Part shown: one piece after another, positions 55,809 to 63,567 of the stretch
How positions within the stretch are numbered: position 1 is the first letter of the stretch
Layout of the letters: each line of letters starts with the position of its first letter
NCBI RefSeq assembly: GCF_002209535.1
Contig: NZ_NJIG01000004.1
Span: 310,001-374,000 of the forward strand
Length of the DNA stretch: 64,000 nt
Direction: 5' to 3'
Origin: Achromobacter marplatensis
GTDB lineage: Bacteria > Pseudomonadota > Gammaproteobacteria > Burkholderiales > Burkholderiaceae_B
Translations under genes and position numbers: made by a program
Notes under the pieces: model-generated
Seen by the model: only the letters and a program-made list of their open reading frames with translations
What the model was told of the DNA's origin: nothing
The model's database searches: none

Positions 55809-57451
55809 TGAAGCCGGCCTCAAAGAGAATCGACCTCACCCAAATGATCGCTTCGCGGTTGAGCGAGAGGTCTCCCGAACCCGCAGCCATCGACTCGGCC
55901 CTGACGAACGTCATAACCCTGAACGTTCGGGACGATTGTCGACTGTACGAGCGCAATCCGCGTACGGTCCGCAATGAGAAATACGACGAAATTAAGGAGT
56001 CCGTGCGCAAGCGTGGCCTCGATCAGATGATCTCCGTGACGCAGCGGCCAGGAGAGAAGCACTACATCCCGGCCAAGGGCGGAAATACCCGCCTGGAGAT
56101 CTTGCAGGAGCTGGTCGCCGAGGGCGAAAGCCAATTCTTGCACATGGACTTCGTTATGGTTCCTTACCGTAGCGAAGCCGCCTTGCTCGCCGCGCACATG
56201 GTGGAAAACGACCAACGTTCTGGTCTTCTGTTTTGGGACGCTGCTCGCTCGACTTTTGACCTAAAGCAGGAATGGGAACGCGAGCGAGGATCGCCACTTT
56301 CCCTACGGGATTTCTCTGAGCTGCTTAAAGCCGAGGAGGGTATACAGGCGTCGCCGGCGCTTCTTAGCCACTACGGCTTCACCATGAAGCACCTTTCGGA
56401 GCTGGCGTGCGCCGCAACGCATCTCTCTAGGCGTGATGTACAGGACCGCTTCATCCCGGCGCGCAGCCGTCTGGCGACCGTTGCGGCCAAGCTCGGCGCC
56501 GACGCTGATCTGGAACAGGCATGGACGCTAGCAGTCGACCACATGCGCGATCGCTACGTCGCCACAAGAGCTCTGGACTTTGCGGCATTCAATGCACGCC
56601 TCGAAGAGAACTTCGGGCAGCGTACCCAACTCGCGACGGACGAGATTCAACGCGCGGTTTTACTCATCCAGGCTGACTCGGACATCGACGCGATCACCCT
56701 CATGCGCGAAGCGAAGCGGCCAAGTTCGACCATACCTGGCTCAGCCATCGGGGATGGCACTACGCAAGGCGAAAGCGTTTCATCGCTAGGGGCGTCGCTC
56801 AGCACCGATGTGGATACCGCCCCGCCGATACCGCGCGACGAGGTACAGACACCGTCCGCCGACCGACCACGGGACCGTCGTAGTGCGTCCTCCGAATCCC
56901 CCACGCAGCCGACAGAACGACTCGTAGATAGCCGCGAAGCGGCCGAGCGCGAGCTCTGGCACTCCCTGGAGGACCTTGTCGCAGCGACCCATCTTCAAGG
57001 GTGCCTCATGGCCATCGAGGAACTTCCCTTGCGTTTCATGGTGGAAGTCCCCGCAGACGTAGGGCAGGGCCGTGGCTCCCTGCAAGAGCAGGCTCTGCAG
57101 GGGGGGGGAAAGGCAGAACGCTACTACGCGTGGTGGTGGCTTGTGCTCTTGTCGCAACAGAACACGCCAGCAGGACTGCTGGTCATTCCGGAAACGGACT
57201 TTAAACGGCATGCCGATAGTACCGACGCCTGGCAGGACGCCTGCGAGGCGCTGCTCGGCGATCCCGTCTACGCGGATGGGTCCTATCACGTCGTGAGGCG
57301 TATGACCGATCCAAGCGACGCCACGGGCCCGTTGTACCTCCGGGTGATCCAGGCCGTGCGCATGTTCAACGAAGCCTTTCCCGAGCGATCCAGCGATGCA
57401 TTTTGGCATTCGGTTGGCGTGCCTCTGGAGCTGATTGGAGGTGTGTCTTGA
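55808..57451 (+). CDS. parB: ParB-family partition protein of the ICE
   Basis: This 547-residue protein has a ParB N-terminal nuclease-like domain (CRLYERNPRTVRNEKYDEIK; YIPAKGGNTRLEILQELVAE, where GGNTRL replaces the usual box). A central HTH region (about residues 170-270) and a long Arg/Ser/Pro-rich linker before a C-terminal domain (about 380-547) follow. Its length and layout match the ICE-type ParB (PFGI-1 class) rather than chromosomal ParB. It overlaps both neighbours by 1-4 bases. Confidence 0.9.
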   Translation: MKPASKRIDLTQMIASRLSERSPEPAAIDSALTNVITLNVRDDCRLYERNPRTVRNEKYDEIKESVRKRGLDQMISVTQRPGEKHYIPAKGGNTRLEILQELVAEGESQFLHMDFVMVPYRSEAALLAAHMVENDQRSGLLFWDAARSTFDLKQEWERERGSPLSLRDFSELLKAEEGIQASPALLSHYGFTMKHLSELACAATHLSRRDVQDRFIPARSRLATVAAKLGADADLEQAWTLAVDHMRDRYVATRALDFAAFNARLEENFGQRTQLATDEIQRAVLLIQADSDIDAITLMREAKRPSSTIPGSAIGDGTTQGESVSSLGASLSTDVDTAPPIPRDEVQTPSADRPRDRRSASSESPTQPTERLVDSREAAERELWHSLEDLVAATHLQGCLMAIEELPLRFMVEVPADVGQGRGSLQEQALQGGGKAERYYAWWWLVLLSQQNTPAGLLVIPETDFKRHADSTDAWQDACEALLGDPVYADGSYHVVRRMTDPSDATGPLYLRVIQAVRMFNEAFPERSSDAFWHSVGVPLELIGGVS

Positions 57452-57978
57452 ACTTCTTGGAGCTGACCCATCCGACGCTAAAGCGCAAAGCGTTGCGCGA
57501 GCTGAATCAGCAAATTCGTCGGCGCGCGTATGCCGACGGCGCAATACCCGAGCAAACGGCCGAGCTTCTCATGGCCGGCCTTCGCGACCGCGGGCTCGAC
57601 GCCATGCTACCGGCAGTGACTGTGCGGATCTACGTCGACCAGGAGGCGCTGGTGGCGCAGCAAAGCGAACACCAGCAACGCCAGCAGCATATGGAGCAGC
57701 TTCGGAAGTTCGTCCGCGCCCAAGCAAGCGGGTCGCTGATCCGAGCGCTATTTCCCTCGATACCAGCTGCGGAGGTGGAGCAGATCCGCACGCAAATGCG
57801 TTTGAGTCAGCCCGGACCAGCCGTGGAGCTAGATCCTGGCGAGTACCTGCGCGTCCATAGCATCTGGAAAGAACTGCACAGCACCACTGTAGACGTTCGT
57901 GAACGATATCTCGCGCTTCACGATGCGTTCCCTCAGCACACGCTGCTGACGCTGTTTGCCGCACTTAACCAACGCTAA
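57448..57978 (+). CDS. DUF2857-like ICE protein
   Basis: This 176-residue protein starts at TTG within a TTGA overlap with the parB stop, behind GGAGG. The C-terminal part (residues 95-140, SLIRALFPSIPAAEVEQIRT, QMRLSQPGPAVELD) resembles the HTH-like portion of DUF2857 proteins found after parB in PFGI-1-like ICEs. The N-terminal half is helical and Gln/Arg-rich. The function is unknown. Confidence 0.72.
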   Translation: MNFLELTHPTLKRKALRELNQQIRRRAYADGAIPEQTAELLMAGLRDRGLDAMLPAVTVRIYVDQEALVAQQSEHQQRQQHMEQLRKFVRAQASGSLIRALFPSIPAAEVEQIRTQMRLSQPGPAVELDPGEYLRVHSIWKELHSTTVDVRERYLALHDAFPQHTLLTLFAALNQR

Positions 57979-57991
57979 CCGGAGGTGGTCG

Positions 57992-58201
57992 ATGAGTTCG
58001 GAAAAAATTGCGGTTTCCACGGTCTCTCAAGCCTCTGGCTATGAAGGCGCCGTGCCTGTCACTGTGCTCAAAGGCACGCCGGCGCTGCGTCCTTTTACGT
58101 ACACGCTCGCAATGCGGCGGGTCGTGGAGCGGGCAGCGGATCAACCGCCCATGAAAGCCATGGCGGGCCGAGTGGGCTTGGGTAGGAGCGGTCGTGGATA
58201 A
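57992..58201 (+). CDS. Small ICE protein of unknown function
   Basis: This 69-residue protein has GGAGGT ahead of the ATG. A Val/Thr-rich start (EKIAVSTVSQASGYEGAVPV) is followed by an Arg-rich end. The frame overlaps the following GTG gene by eight bases. No family is recognised. Confidence 0.6.
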   Translation: MSSEKIAVSTVSQASGYEGAVPVTVLKGTPALRPFTYTLAMRRVVERAADQPPMKAMAGRVGLGRSGRG

Positions 58202-58379
58202 GCTCTTCTTGCTACCTGCCTGCTATGTGATGCCGGCGAAAGGCGCTGCCGACCAGTATGTCGGCACGACGCTCGATTGGTTTCCTCTCGGTCACTATGG
58301 ACTGCGCACTAGTGCGGCGAACGACCCGCAGTACGGTGCAGGCGAGTGGAGTGAATCGCCCACAGGGAGCTCGCAATGA
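58194..58379 (+). CDS. Small ICE protein of unknown function
   Basis: This 61-residue protein starts at GTG behind AGGAG and contains a Tyr/Trp-rich stretch (DWFPLGHYGLRTSAANDPQY). It ends in an ATGA overlap with the next gene. Real status is supported only by the overlaps and ribosome site. Confidence 0.6.
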   Translation: MDKLFLLPACYVMPAKGAADQYVGTTLDWFPLGHYGLRTSAANDPQYGAGEWSESPTGSSQ

Positions 58380-58834
58380 CTAGCTGGGACTTCGCGCTTG
58401 ACCCATTCGGCAGACAGTTCGTCGCTAGAGCGGAGGCTGCCCCCTCGCCTCATCGGGACCAGGCCAATGAGCACTACCTTCTCAGGGTCTTGGACGCACC
58501 AATTACCATTCATCGGGCGTTTGTGGAGCTCGCCGGCAGTCTAAACGCCGCAGCGATCCTCAGCGACCTTGCCGCGCGCGGAGACCTCTCGGAATTAGCG
58601 GGAGACTGGGTCTATCTCGACCCGCTCGACTGGCATACACGCCTTGGGCTGTCCTACAAAGAGCAGCTCACTGCCAGAAAGTTGCTGGAGCGAAAGGGAT
58701 TCCTTGAGACCCTTCGGACAGGAATGCCTCCACGTACCGCCGTGCGCGTGAATTGGCTCGTCGTAGACAAGGAATTGCGCATCCAGGCGAATAATGCCGC
58801 CTCGGCTCAGCCCTTTCCCGTCTTGAGCAGCTGA
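58376..58834 (+). CDS. Winged-helix-like ICE protein (single module)
   Basis: This 152-residue protein has one module running from AAAILSDLAAR through DPLDWHTRLGLSYKEQLTARKLLERKGFLETL to TAVRVNWL. The same pattern (helix, Trp-rich strand, HTH, RGF-type turn, strand) occurs twice in the next gene. The module resembles winged-helix parts of plasmid and phage replication proteins. It overlaps the preceding gene (ATGA) and ends seven bases before the next. Confidence 0.7.
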   Translation: MTSWDFALDPFGRQFVARAEAAPSPHRDQANEHYLLRVLDAPITIHRAFVELAGSLNAAAILSDLAARGDLSELAGDWVYLDPLDWHTRLGLSYKEQLTARKLLERKGFLETLRTGMPPRTAVRVNWLVVDKELRIQANNAASAQPFPVLSS

Positions 58835-58841
58835 CAGTCGT

Positions 58842-60299
58842 ATGTCGACAAATATTGCCTACGACCGCCTGTGGCTGGCATTGAAGCAAAGCCGGCCGAT
58901 CGCCTTTGGTCTGTTTCTAGCACGCATGACCGGGAATCCAAAGGCGGCGATCGTACTGTCCCAACTCGCGCACTGGACGCGAACGGGGCGCGACGTTGCC
59001 CAGACCAACGGCTGGATCTTCAAAACTCAGCAGCAGTGGTGGATGGAGACGGGGCTATCCCGCGCTGAGCTGGACACGGCGCGGCGCCGTCTTCGCACCT
59101 TAGGTTTTGTTGAGGAAACGCTTGCCGGCCGGCCGGCGACACTCTGGTACCGAATGAACCTGCCGAACATCGCACGGGCTCTAGAAGTCTGCAGAAAGGA
59201 GGCTCTACCGGTCGAGCTGACATTCGAATTCATGCGCGCACCGGAACGTGCCGTACGCGATTTGCTTGGCCCGACCACTGCATACCATCGGATCCTTGCC
59301 GATTTGACTGGTGGAGTGAACGCGGGCCTGTTGCTGTCTCGCTTGCTGCAGCTGCAACGTCGATCGATCGAATCGGGATATCCCTGGTTCAGTCTGACCG
59401 CGCTCAACTGGCAGGAAGACTTGGCCTTGAATCGACGGTCCCTGGAAAACGCGAAAGCTCGGTTGAAAGAGCTTGGGCTGGTCCAGGAATTCCACCTTAA
59501 TAGAGGCGCTAAACGCGTCTACACGCAGGTGGATCCGGCGTTGTTATGTGAGCTGCTGCAGGAGCAGTTCGCCTCCCAAGCGACGGCCGCTAAAAGGGCT
59601 GAGGTGGCAGGTATCGCGACAACCCGTCGCCACCAAGCATTTCAAATGTCCACAGGTGTTGGGGCGCAACTCCAACAAAATCAAAGATCTCCGCAGGCCA
59701 ATGTACGAATCGAGCAAGCTGGAAATTCCCATTCGGGAAAGCCAGATTGCGCGAAAGATCCATTGCAGATAGACGGAAAAGTACGTAGCAGTTTGCAGGA
59801 TTCGTCCACTTCTATAAGGGGTACGAATACATCTTCGAAAACAGATACGACCACAACCCACGCACGCGCGCCAGAAGCTGTTTTGCTGCAAAACGCGTCC
59901 GTGGTGGTTGATGTGGACATCCTACTGTGGCCAGACGTTCTCCCAGCTGGAAGCCGAGAGGGTGCGACGTCGATCCTTGGCTATGCCCCGGCCGCTGTCC
60001 GGCAGACGTTGTTGGACGAGTACGGTGCCAGGGCGAGGAGACAGGCTGTCGCTAACCCTCTCGGGTACCTACGGCGACTTGTGCTCCTGGCCCAACAAGG
60101 GCGTTTCGTACCCGAACTTGCGCACCTTGAAGCTCAACGCCGGCGCAACCTTGCAGCCGTCTCCGCCTCGGTAAGGGAAGCGGAGGCCGCTGTGACGGGT
60201 GACGTCGCACCTGCTTTGCAGCCGTCGTCAAAAGAAGAAGGCCGCGCCCGCCTGGCAGAACTGCGAGCAGCGATGGCAGAGCGGAGGGCCCGAGCATGA
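58842..60299 (+). CDS. Putative ICE replication protein with two winged-helix modules (STY4528-like)
   Basis: This 485-residue protein has module 1 (about residues 27-110: AIVLSQLAHW, FKTQQQWWMETGLSRAELDTARRRLRTLGFVEE) and module 2 (about 145-225: GLLLSRLLQL, FSLTALNWQEDLALNRRSLE, NAKARLKELGLVQEF). A polar Ser/Thr/Gln-rich linker holds the first VLLQN palindrome. The C-terminal domain with NPLGYLRRLVLLAQQGRFVPEL resembles STY4528-type ICE proteins. A replication-initiator or relaxation role is inferred. Confidence 0.78.
   Translation: MSTNIAYDRLWLALKQSRPIAFGLFLARMTGNPKAAIVLSQLAHWTRTGRDVAQTNGWIFKTQQQWWMETGLSRAELDTARRRLRTLGFVEETLAGRPATLWYRMNLPNIARALEVCRKEALPVELTFEFMRAPERAVRDLLGPTTAYHRILADLTGGVNAGLLLSRLLQLQRRSIESGYPWFSLTALNWQEDLALNRRSLENAKARLKELGLVQEFHLNRGAKRVYTQVDPALLCELLQEQFASQATAAKRAEVAGIATTRRHQAFQMSTGVGAQLQQNQRSPQANVRIEQAGNSHSGKPDCAKDPLQIDGKVRSSLQDSSTSIRGTNTSSKTDTTTTHARAPEAVLLQNASVVVDVDILLWPDVLPAGSREGATSILGYAPAAVRQTLLDEYGARARRQAVANPLGYLRRLVLLAQQGRFVPELAHLEAQRRRNLAAVSASVREAEAAVTGDVAPALQPSSKEEGRARLAELRAAMAERRARA
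59880..59894. promoter_or_regulatory. ICE palindrome 1, GTTTTGCTGCAAAAC
   Basis: This perfect 15-bp dyad (N = T) is inside the replication-like gene, read as codons V-L-L-Q-N. It is the first of four copies. The layout recalls KorB or ParB sites such as TTTAGC-S-GCTAAA. Confidence 0.7.
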
Positions 60300-60430
60300 G
60301 TGTTTTGCAGCAAAACAAGCTGATCCAAGGAATCCGCTCCCCAGTTGATCACGGTCAGGTGGAGCAGCGTTCTTTTGGAGTGGGCCAGCATCACCCAAAT
60401 AAACATATTCAACAACGGAGAAGCGCCTGA
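60296..60430 (+). CDS. 44-residue small protein coupled to both neighbours
   Basis: The ATG at 60296 overlaps the upstream stop (ATGA) behind GGAGGG, and the stop (TGA, 60428-60430) shares a base with the next ATG. The product starts MSVLQQNKLIQGIRSPVDHG and is Gln/His-rich and basic at the end. Palindrome 2 sits at codons 3-7. Double overlap coupling argues that it is real; the function is unknown and the frame is too short for most gene finders. Confidence 0.72.
   Translation: MSVLQQNKLIQGIRSPVDHGQVEQRSFGVGQHHPNKHIQQRRSA
60302..60316. promoter_or_regulatory. ICE palindrome 2, GTTTTGCAGCAAAAC
   Basis: This perfect dyad (N = A) at the start of the 44-residue ORF is read V-L-Q-Q-N. It is about 128 bp ahead of the PFL_4669-family gene. 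Confidence 0.7.
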
Positions 60431-61482
60431 TGGCACCCAAAAAAATGGCGGTTGATTCGTCCCTGTCTGCGTTCGCGACGGCCGACACCTCCCCTTTTCC
60501 TGACCGCTACGACCTGGATGGCGAACGTCGCATCCTGGGCCCCTTGCTGGACGAGAATGACCCCGACCCTTCTAACCCGTTCTTCGGGCGCCTGCAGCTC
60601 TTCTACGAGCGAGAAGCGGAGTTCAAGCGGATGCGCCAATCTCATGAAGCTCGTGCAGGAGCCGATCCCTTGGTAGGGAACTCCGAGGCGCGACAGATAC
60701 GAACGCTGCCCTCCCTTGTCGCGGAAAGCCAAGACGTAATGTCACTTCATACGTTGGAGGCGCTCCGGCTGTTTATGGGCAAAGCAGTTGAGCCGGGCAA
60801 GCAAGGGGCTCCCATCGCGGGCGGAAAGCGGGTCGCGGCTGCGCTGCGCTCTCTTTGGTCTCTGTCGTCTAACGACAATCCCTATGCTGATTGGGCATTG
60901 GTTGAAACCAAGGCTCGGATCGAAGACGTGCGTGCTTACATCAATGCGGAGCAAGCGCAACTTCTTCAGAAGCTAGAAGAGATGAAGAGCAAGGGCCTGA
61001 CCTATTCGGTTCTTCAGTCGCGCGAGCCAGCGCAGATGCAGCTTGGGTTTGCGTCTCCTTACGGCTACATGGTGGCGCTGCTCATCGTGGAGGTCGACTA
61101 TTTCACCCGCGTGCTCAAGAGCGCCCAGCGCCGCGATCTAGTATCAGGCCGCCAAGGACATGCGTTGCTGCAATCCGTAAAGCACAAGTGCCGGAGCGTA
61201 TTCGAGCGTGTTTTGTACTGGCAGAAGTACCTGATGAAGGATGAACTCGTAGCGCTTAGCCGCGTCGATTTTGTAGCCGGGGCCGATGTCGTCGCTCAGC
61301 AGCGTGTGCAGGCAGTCAAGAATATCTTCGGAGACGTGCCCAAGGCGGTGTTCATGGGCGAAGACGCGCCTCGACACACGAAGCGTCGGCTGAACCTCTC
61401 GCCGGCAGAGCTGCGCCTATTGGATGCTGTGCCGTTGACGGACGAGGTCACGGCAGGCGTAGATAAGAACTTGCTGGCCTAG
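60430..61482 (+). CDS. PFL_4669-family ICE protein
   Basis: This 350-residue protein resembles the TIGR03761/PFL_4669 family conserved in PFGI-1-like ICEs between the STY4528-type gene and DUF3158. Seen here are GRLQLFYEREAEFKRMRQ, MSLHTLEALRLFMGK, NPYADWALVETKARI and a helical RQGHALLQSVKHKCRSVFERVLYW. The start at 60430 overlaps the small ORF stop. A role in integration or DNA processing is unproven. Confidence 0.85.
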   Translation: MAPKKMAVDSSLSAFATADTSPFPDRYDLDGERRILGPLLDENDPDPSNPFFGRLQLFYEREAEFKRMRQSHEARAGADPLVGNSEARQIRTLPSLVAESQDVMSLHTLEALRLFMGKAVEPGKQGAPIAGGKRVAAALRSLWSLSSNDNPYADWALVETKARIEDVRAYINAEQAQLLQKLEEMKSKGLTYSVLQSREPAQMQLGFASPYGYMVALLIVEVDYFTRVLKSAQRRDLVSGRQGHALLQSVKHKCRSVFERVLYWQKYLMKDELVALSRVDFVAGADVVAQQRVQAVKNIFGDVPKAVFMGEDAPRHTKRRLNLSPAELRLLDAVPLTDEVTAGVDKNLLA

Positions 61483-61494
61483 GTGGAGGCGATC

Positions 61495-62070
61495 ATGTCA
61501 TCACCCTCTGTAAATGCTGCGCGGGACCCCAAAGCAGGTTATTCGGCACGTCATGAGTTGCTGGTGTCGAGAACGGGTGCCGACCTGCCGTCTTATTCGT
61601 TCTCATCCGTATCTGTGGACATAAAAGCCTTTAAGGGTAAGGGAGCGTTCCGCTCCCTGTCGCGGCAGTTTGCGAACTCGGTGGCGCAGACAAGGGATGC
61701 CATGGACGCTCTGGCGCTGGACACGACCCGTTTCGAGGCAGGGTGTTACCTACGTTTGGTCGAGGAGCGCGGACGTGGAGCGCTGGGTCGCACCCGACTG
61801 CGCTGGTGCATCCGAGGACAAGCTCGGTACGTGCGCTTCGAAGCATTGCGCGACGTTCTGGCCGGCCTACCCCCGTCGGTCGTAGAGCACTTTCGGAACT
61901 GCGAAGTCAGAGCGGCGGAGCTAAATGTGTTGGAAAACGTATTGCGCCATGCGGTCGACCAGGTGGAGTCGTATTTACGAAATGGAGCGCTGCGCCAAAG
62001 AACCGGCTTTGGAGAGCCCTCTGCCGTTTTGCTGCAAAACAGCTCGGGCAATGGCGAAGGCGATGCTTAA
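61495..62070 (+). CDS. DUF3158-like ICE protein
   Basis: This 191-residue protein starts at ATG 61495 behind GGAGG; a GTG at 61483 is the alternative. The central part AFKGKGAFRSLSRQFANSVA and LRWCIRGQARYVRFEALRDVLAGLPPSVVEHFRNCEVRAAELN fits DUF3158, the usual neighbour of PFL_4669. Palindrome 3 lies near the C-terminus (AVLLQNSS). The function is unknown. Confidence 0.8.
   Translation: MSSPSVNAARDPKAGYSARHELLVSRTGADLPSYSFSSVSVDIKAFKGKGAFRSLSRQFANSVAQTRDAMDALALDTTRFEAGCYLRLVEERGRGALGRTRLRWCIRGQARYVRFEALRDVLAGLPPSVVEHFRNCEVRAAELNVLENVLRHAVDQVESYLRNGALRQRTGFGEPSAVLLQNSSGNGEGDA
62026..62040. promoter_or_regulatory. ICE palindrome 3, GTTTTGCTGCAAAAC
   Basis: Identical to copy 1, it lies in the 3-prime end of the DUF3158-like gene and is read V-L-L-Q-N. 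It is about 70 bp before the small membrane gene. Confidence 0.7.
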
Positions 62071-62095
62071 TGGGACGCTCGGTGGCGGGGCGGCA

Positions 62096-62344
62096 ATGGA
62101 TCGGCTGATCCTGCTCCTGCTCGCAGCGGCAATGTTCGCGAACGGTCTAGCTGCGATCGGCTTGCTCGTATGGGCAATCTTCCTTTTCCTGGTGGACGCG
62201 GAAATATGGGGCATACCTTTTGTCGGATCGTGCCTCTGCCTTGTTCTCGCGGCATGGGCCCACACCGCATTCGATGATCGGATCGCGCGCGCGACTGTTT
62301 TGCGGCAAAACGCGAAACCCTATGAACGAAACCAGCAACCTTGA
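62096..62344 (+). CDS. Small ICE membrane protein
   Basis: This 82-residue protein has two hydrophobic helices (LILLLLAAAMFANGLAAIGL, LLVWAIFLFLVD and FVGSCLCLVLAAWAHTAF). The start may also be 62063, which would overlap the previous stop. Palindrome 4 encodes its VLRQN. It may be an inner-membrane part of the transfer or entry-exclusion system, but this is only positional. Confidence 0.68.
   Translation: MDRLILLLLAAAMFANGLAAIGLLVWAIFLFLVDAEIWGIPFVGSCLCLVLAAWAHTAFDDRIARATVLRQNAKPYERNQQP
62297..62311. promoter_or_regulatory. ICE palindrome 4, GTTTTGCGGCAAAAC
   Basis: This perfect dyad (N = G) near the end of the membrane-protein gene is read V-L-R-Q-N. It lies about 127 bp before the ssb-like gene. 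Confidence 0.7.
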
Positions 62345-62346
62345 TG

Positions 62347-62358
62347 CCGCTTAAGCGG
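62347..62358. promoter_or_regulatory. Palindrome ahead of the SSB gene
   Basis: CCGCTTAAGCGG is a perfect 12-bp dyad in the 79-bp gap before the SSB gene. This is the largest gap in the ICE cluster after parA and may carry a promoter. Confidence 0.45.
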
Positions 62359-62423
62359 GGCGACTGACCCTGTCCCAGCGTCTCACAAACCTAACGAGGA
62401 CAAACTTTTTTTGGAGCAGTGAT

Positions 62424-62849
62424 ATGGCAATGAGAAGCGAAATGAGCGGCAACGTTCTGATGAACCCCGTTTTGAAGACGGTCAAAGTGAAGGGCGAAGA
62501 CCGTCAGGTTTGCGAACTTCGCGTGATGTGCTCCGAATACAAATCCGACGGACAAGGCGGGTACGTGCAGGACGATGCGCGGACGTTTCCTGTTCAGGCG
62601 ACGATTTGGCACGAGGGAACGGCCAAGCGCGTTTATGAAGTCGTGCGGGTCGGCGCCGCGGTCACGGTTGTCGGGGCTACTTACGTGCGGCCCTGGGTCA
62701 ATGAGCAAACTAATCAAGCTGAAGCCGGTATGTGCATGGACGCCGAACGCGTGAGCTTGGGGCTTCAACGGGTGGAGTCGGTGCTGTATCGCTCCAAGGC
62801 ACAGGTTGATGCACAAAAGGCCCCCGATACGGCGCCGGCCGCGGTCTAA
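62424..62849 (+). CDS. ssb: ICE single-stranded DNA-binding protein
   Basis: This 141-residue OB-fold protein runs MSGNVLMNPVLKTVKVKGED, RQVCELRVMCSEYKSD, FPVQATIWHEGTAKRVYEVV and VVGATYVRPWVNEQTNQA. It lacks the acidic DF tail of chromosomal SSB. ICEs of this class carry an SSB next to topoisomerase III, where it would coat transferred strand DNA. The start has TTGGAG upstream. Confidence 0.82.
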   Translation: MAMRSEMSGNVLMNPVLKTVKVKGEDRQVCELRVMCSEYKSDGQGGYVQDDARTFPVQATIWHEGTAKRVYEVVRVGAAVTVVGATYVRPWVNEQTNQAEAGMCMDAERVSLGLQRVESVLYRSKAQVDAQKAPDTAPAAV

Positions 62850-62905
62850 CCAAATTTCATATTCCCAGGGGTGGCGAGGCCACCTCTGTCGTGGAGAAAG
62901 TAGAG

Positions 62906-63163
62906 ATGCGTATCAGCACGAGAAGGCCGAAGTGGGAACAGTTCCGGGAATCGCACGTCCTGCGCGTTGGCAAAGAGCAACGGGTTCTGGGCAGAGTGGA
63001 CCTTGTCGGGTCTGTCGGGTACTGGTGGCAGACGGCCGATAAAACGGATGTGGCCTACACGCTCCAGGACGCGAAGCGACGGGTCGAGGATTTGCTTAGG
63101 CTCAGCGGTGGTGTGGTCGTACTCAAGGGCGTGGGGGCAGGCCCTGTGGCTCGCGCAGCATAG
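62906..63163 (+). CDS. Small ICE protein of unknown function
   Basis: This 85-residue protein starts at ATG 62906 behind GGAGAAAG; the GTG at 62891 is the alternative. A compact beta-helix pattern is seen (HVLRVGKEQRVLGRVDLVGS, VGYWWQTADKTDVAYTLQDAKRRVEDLL). No family is recognised. Confidence 0.65.
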   Translation: MRISTRRPKWEQFRESHVLRVGKEQRVLGRVDLVGSVGYWWQTADKTDVAYTLQDAKRRVEDLLRLSGGVVVLKGVGAGPVARAA

Positions 63164-63267
63164 GGGTCATCATGACTAAACGCGTTTTCGGAGGCTTGGG
63201 CTGGGTGCGGACGCCCGCTGTTGAGCTCGTCGTGGGGATTGCGGTCGTGTTAAGGAGGGCGCGCAAT

Positions 63268-63567
63268 GTGACGATGAGACCTCCGCACATCATGTGGATG
63301 GTTTGTGCCCTCGTATGGTCTTGCGGTGTCCTGGGTGCCTTGGCCGCCCATCCCTCGACGGCAGGAGGGACCGTGTACGAACGACTCGCCAAATACCTCA
63401 TCGGATGTGCGGCCTTGTTGCTCGCCGGGCGCGCGCTTGCGTCGGTCCGGCGGCTCGGCCGCGAGGAGATGACCAGAGCCCACTTTCAACGCAACGTCGG
63501 AACGCGCCCCGGCTGGCCGCGTCAAATTCTTCAGGAGGGAAAAAATGAAGACGCTGATAATTGCTGA
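63268..63567 (+). CDS. Small ICE membrane protein
   Basis: This 99-residue protein starts at GTG 63268 behind a strong AAGGAGGG. An upstream in-frame ATG at 63172 would add 32 residues. Hydrophobic helices are IMWMVCALVWSCGVLGALAA and YLIGCAALLLAGRALAS. The end overlaps the topB start by 23 bases. The function is unknown. Confidence 0.62.
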   Translation: MTMRPPHIMWMVCALVWSCGVLGALAAHPSTAGGTVYERLAKYLIGCAALLLAGRALASVRRLGREEMTRAHFQRNVGTRPGWPRQILQEGKNEDADNC

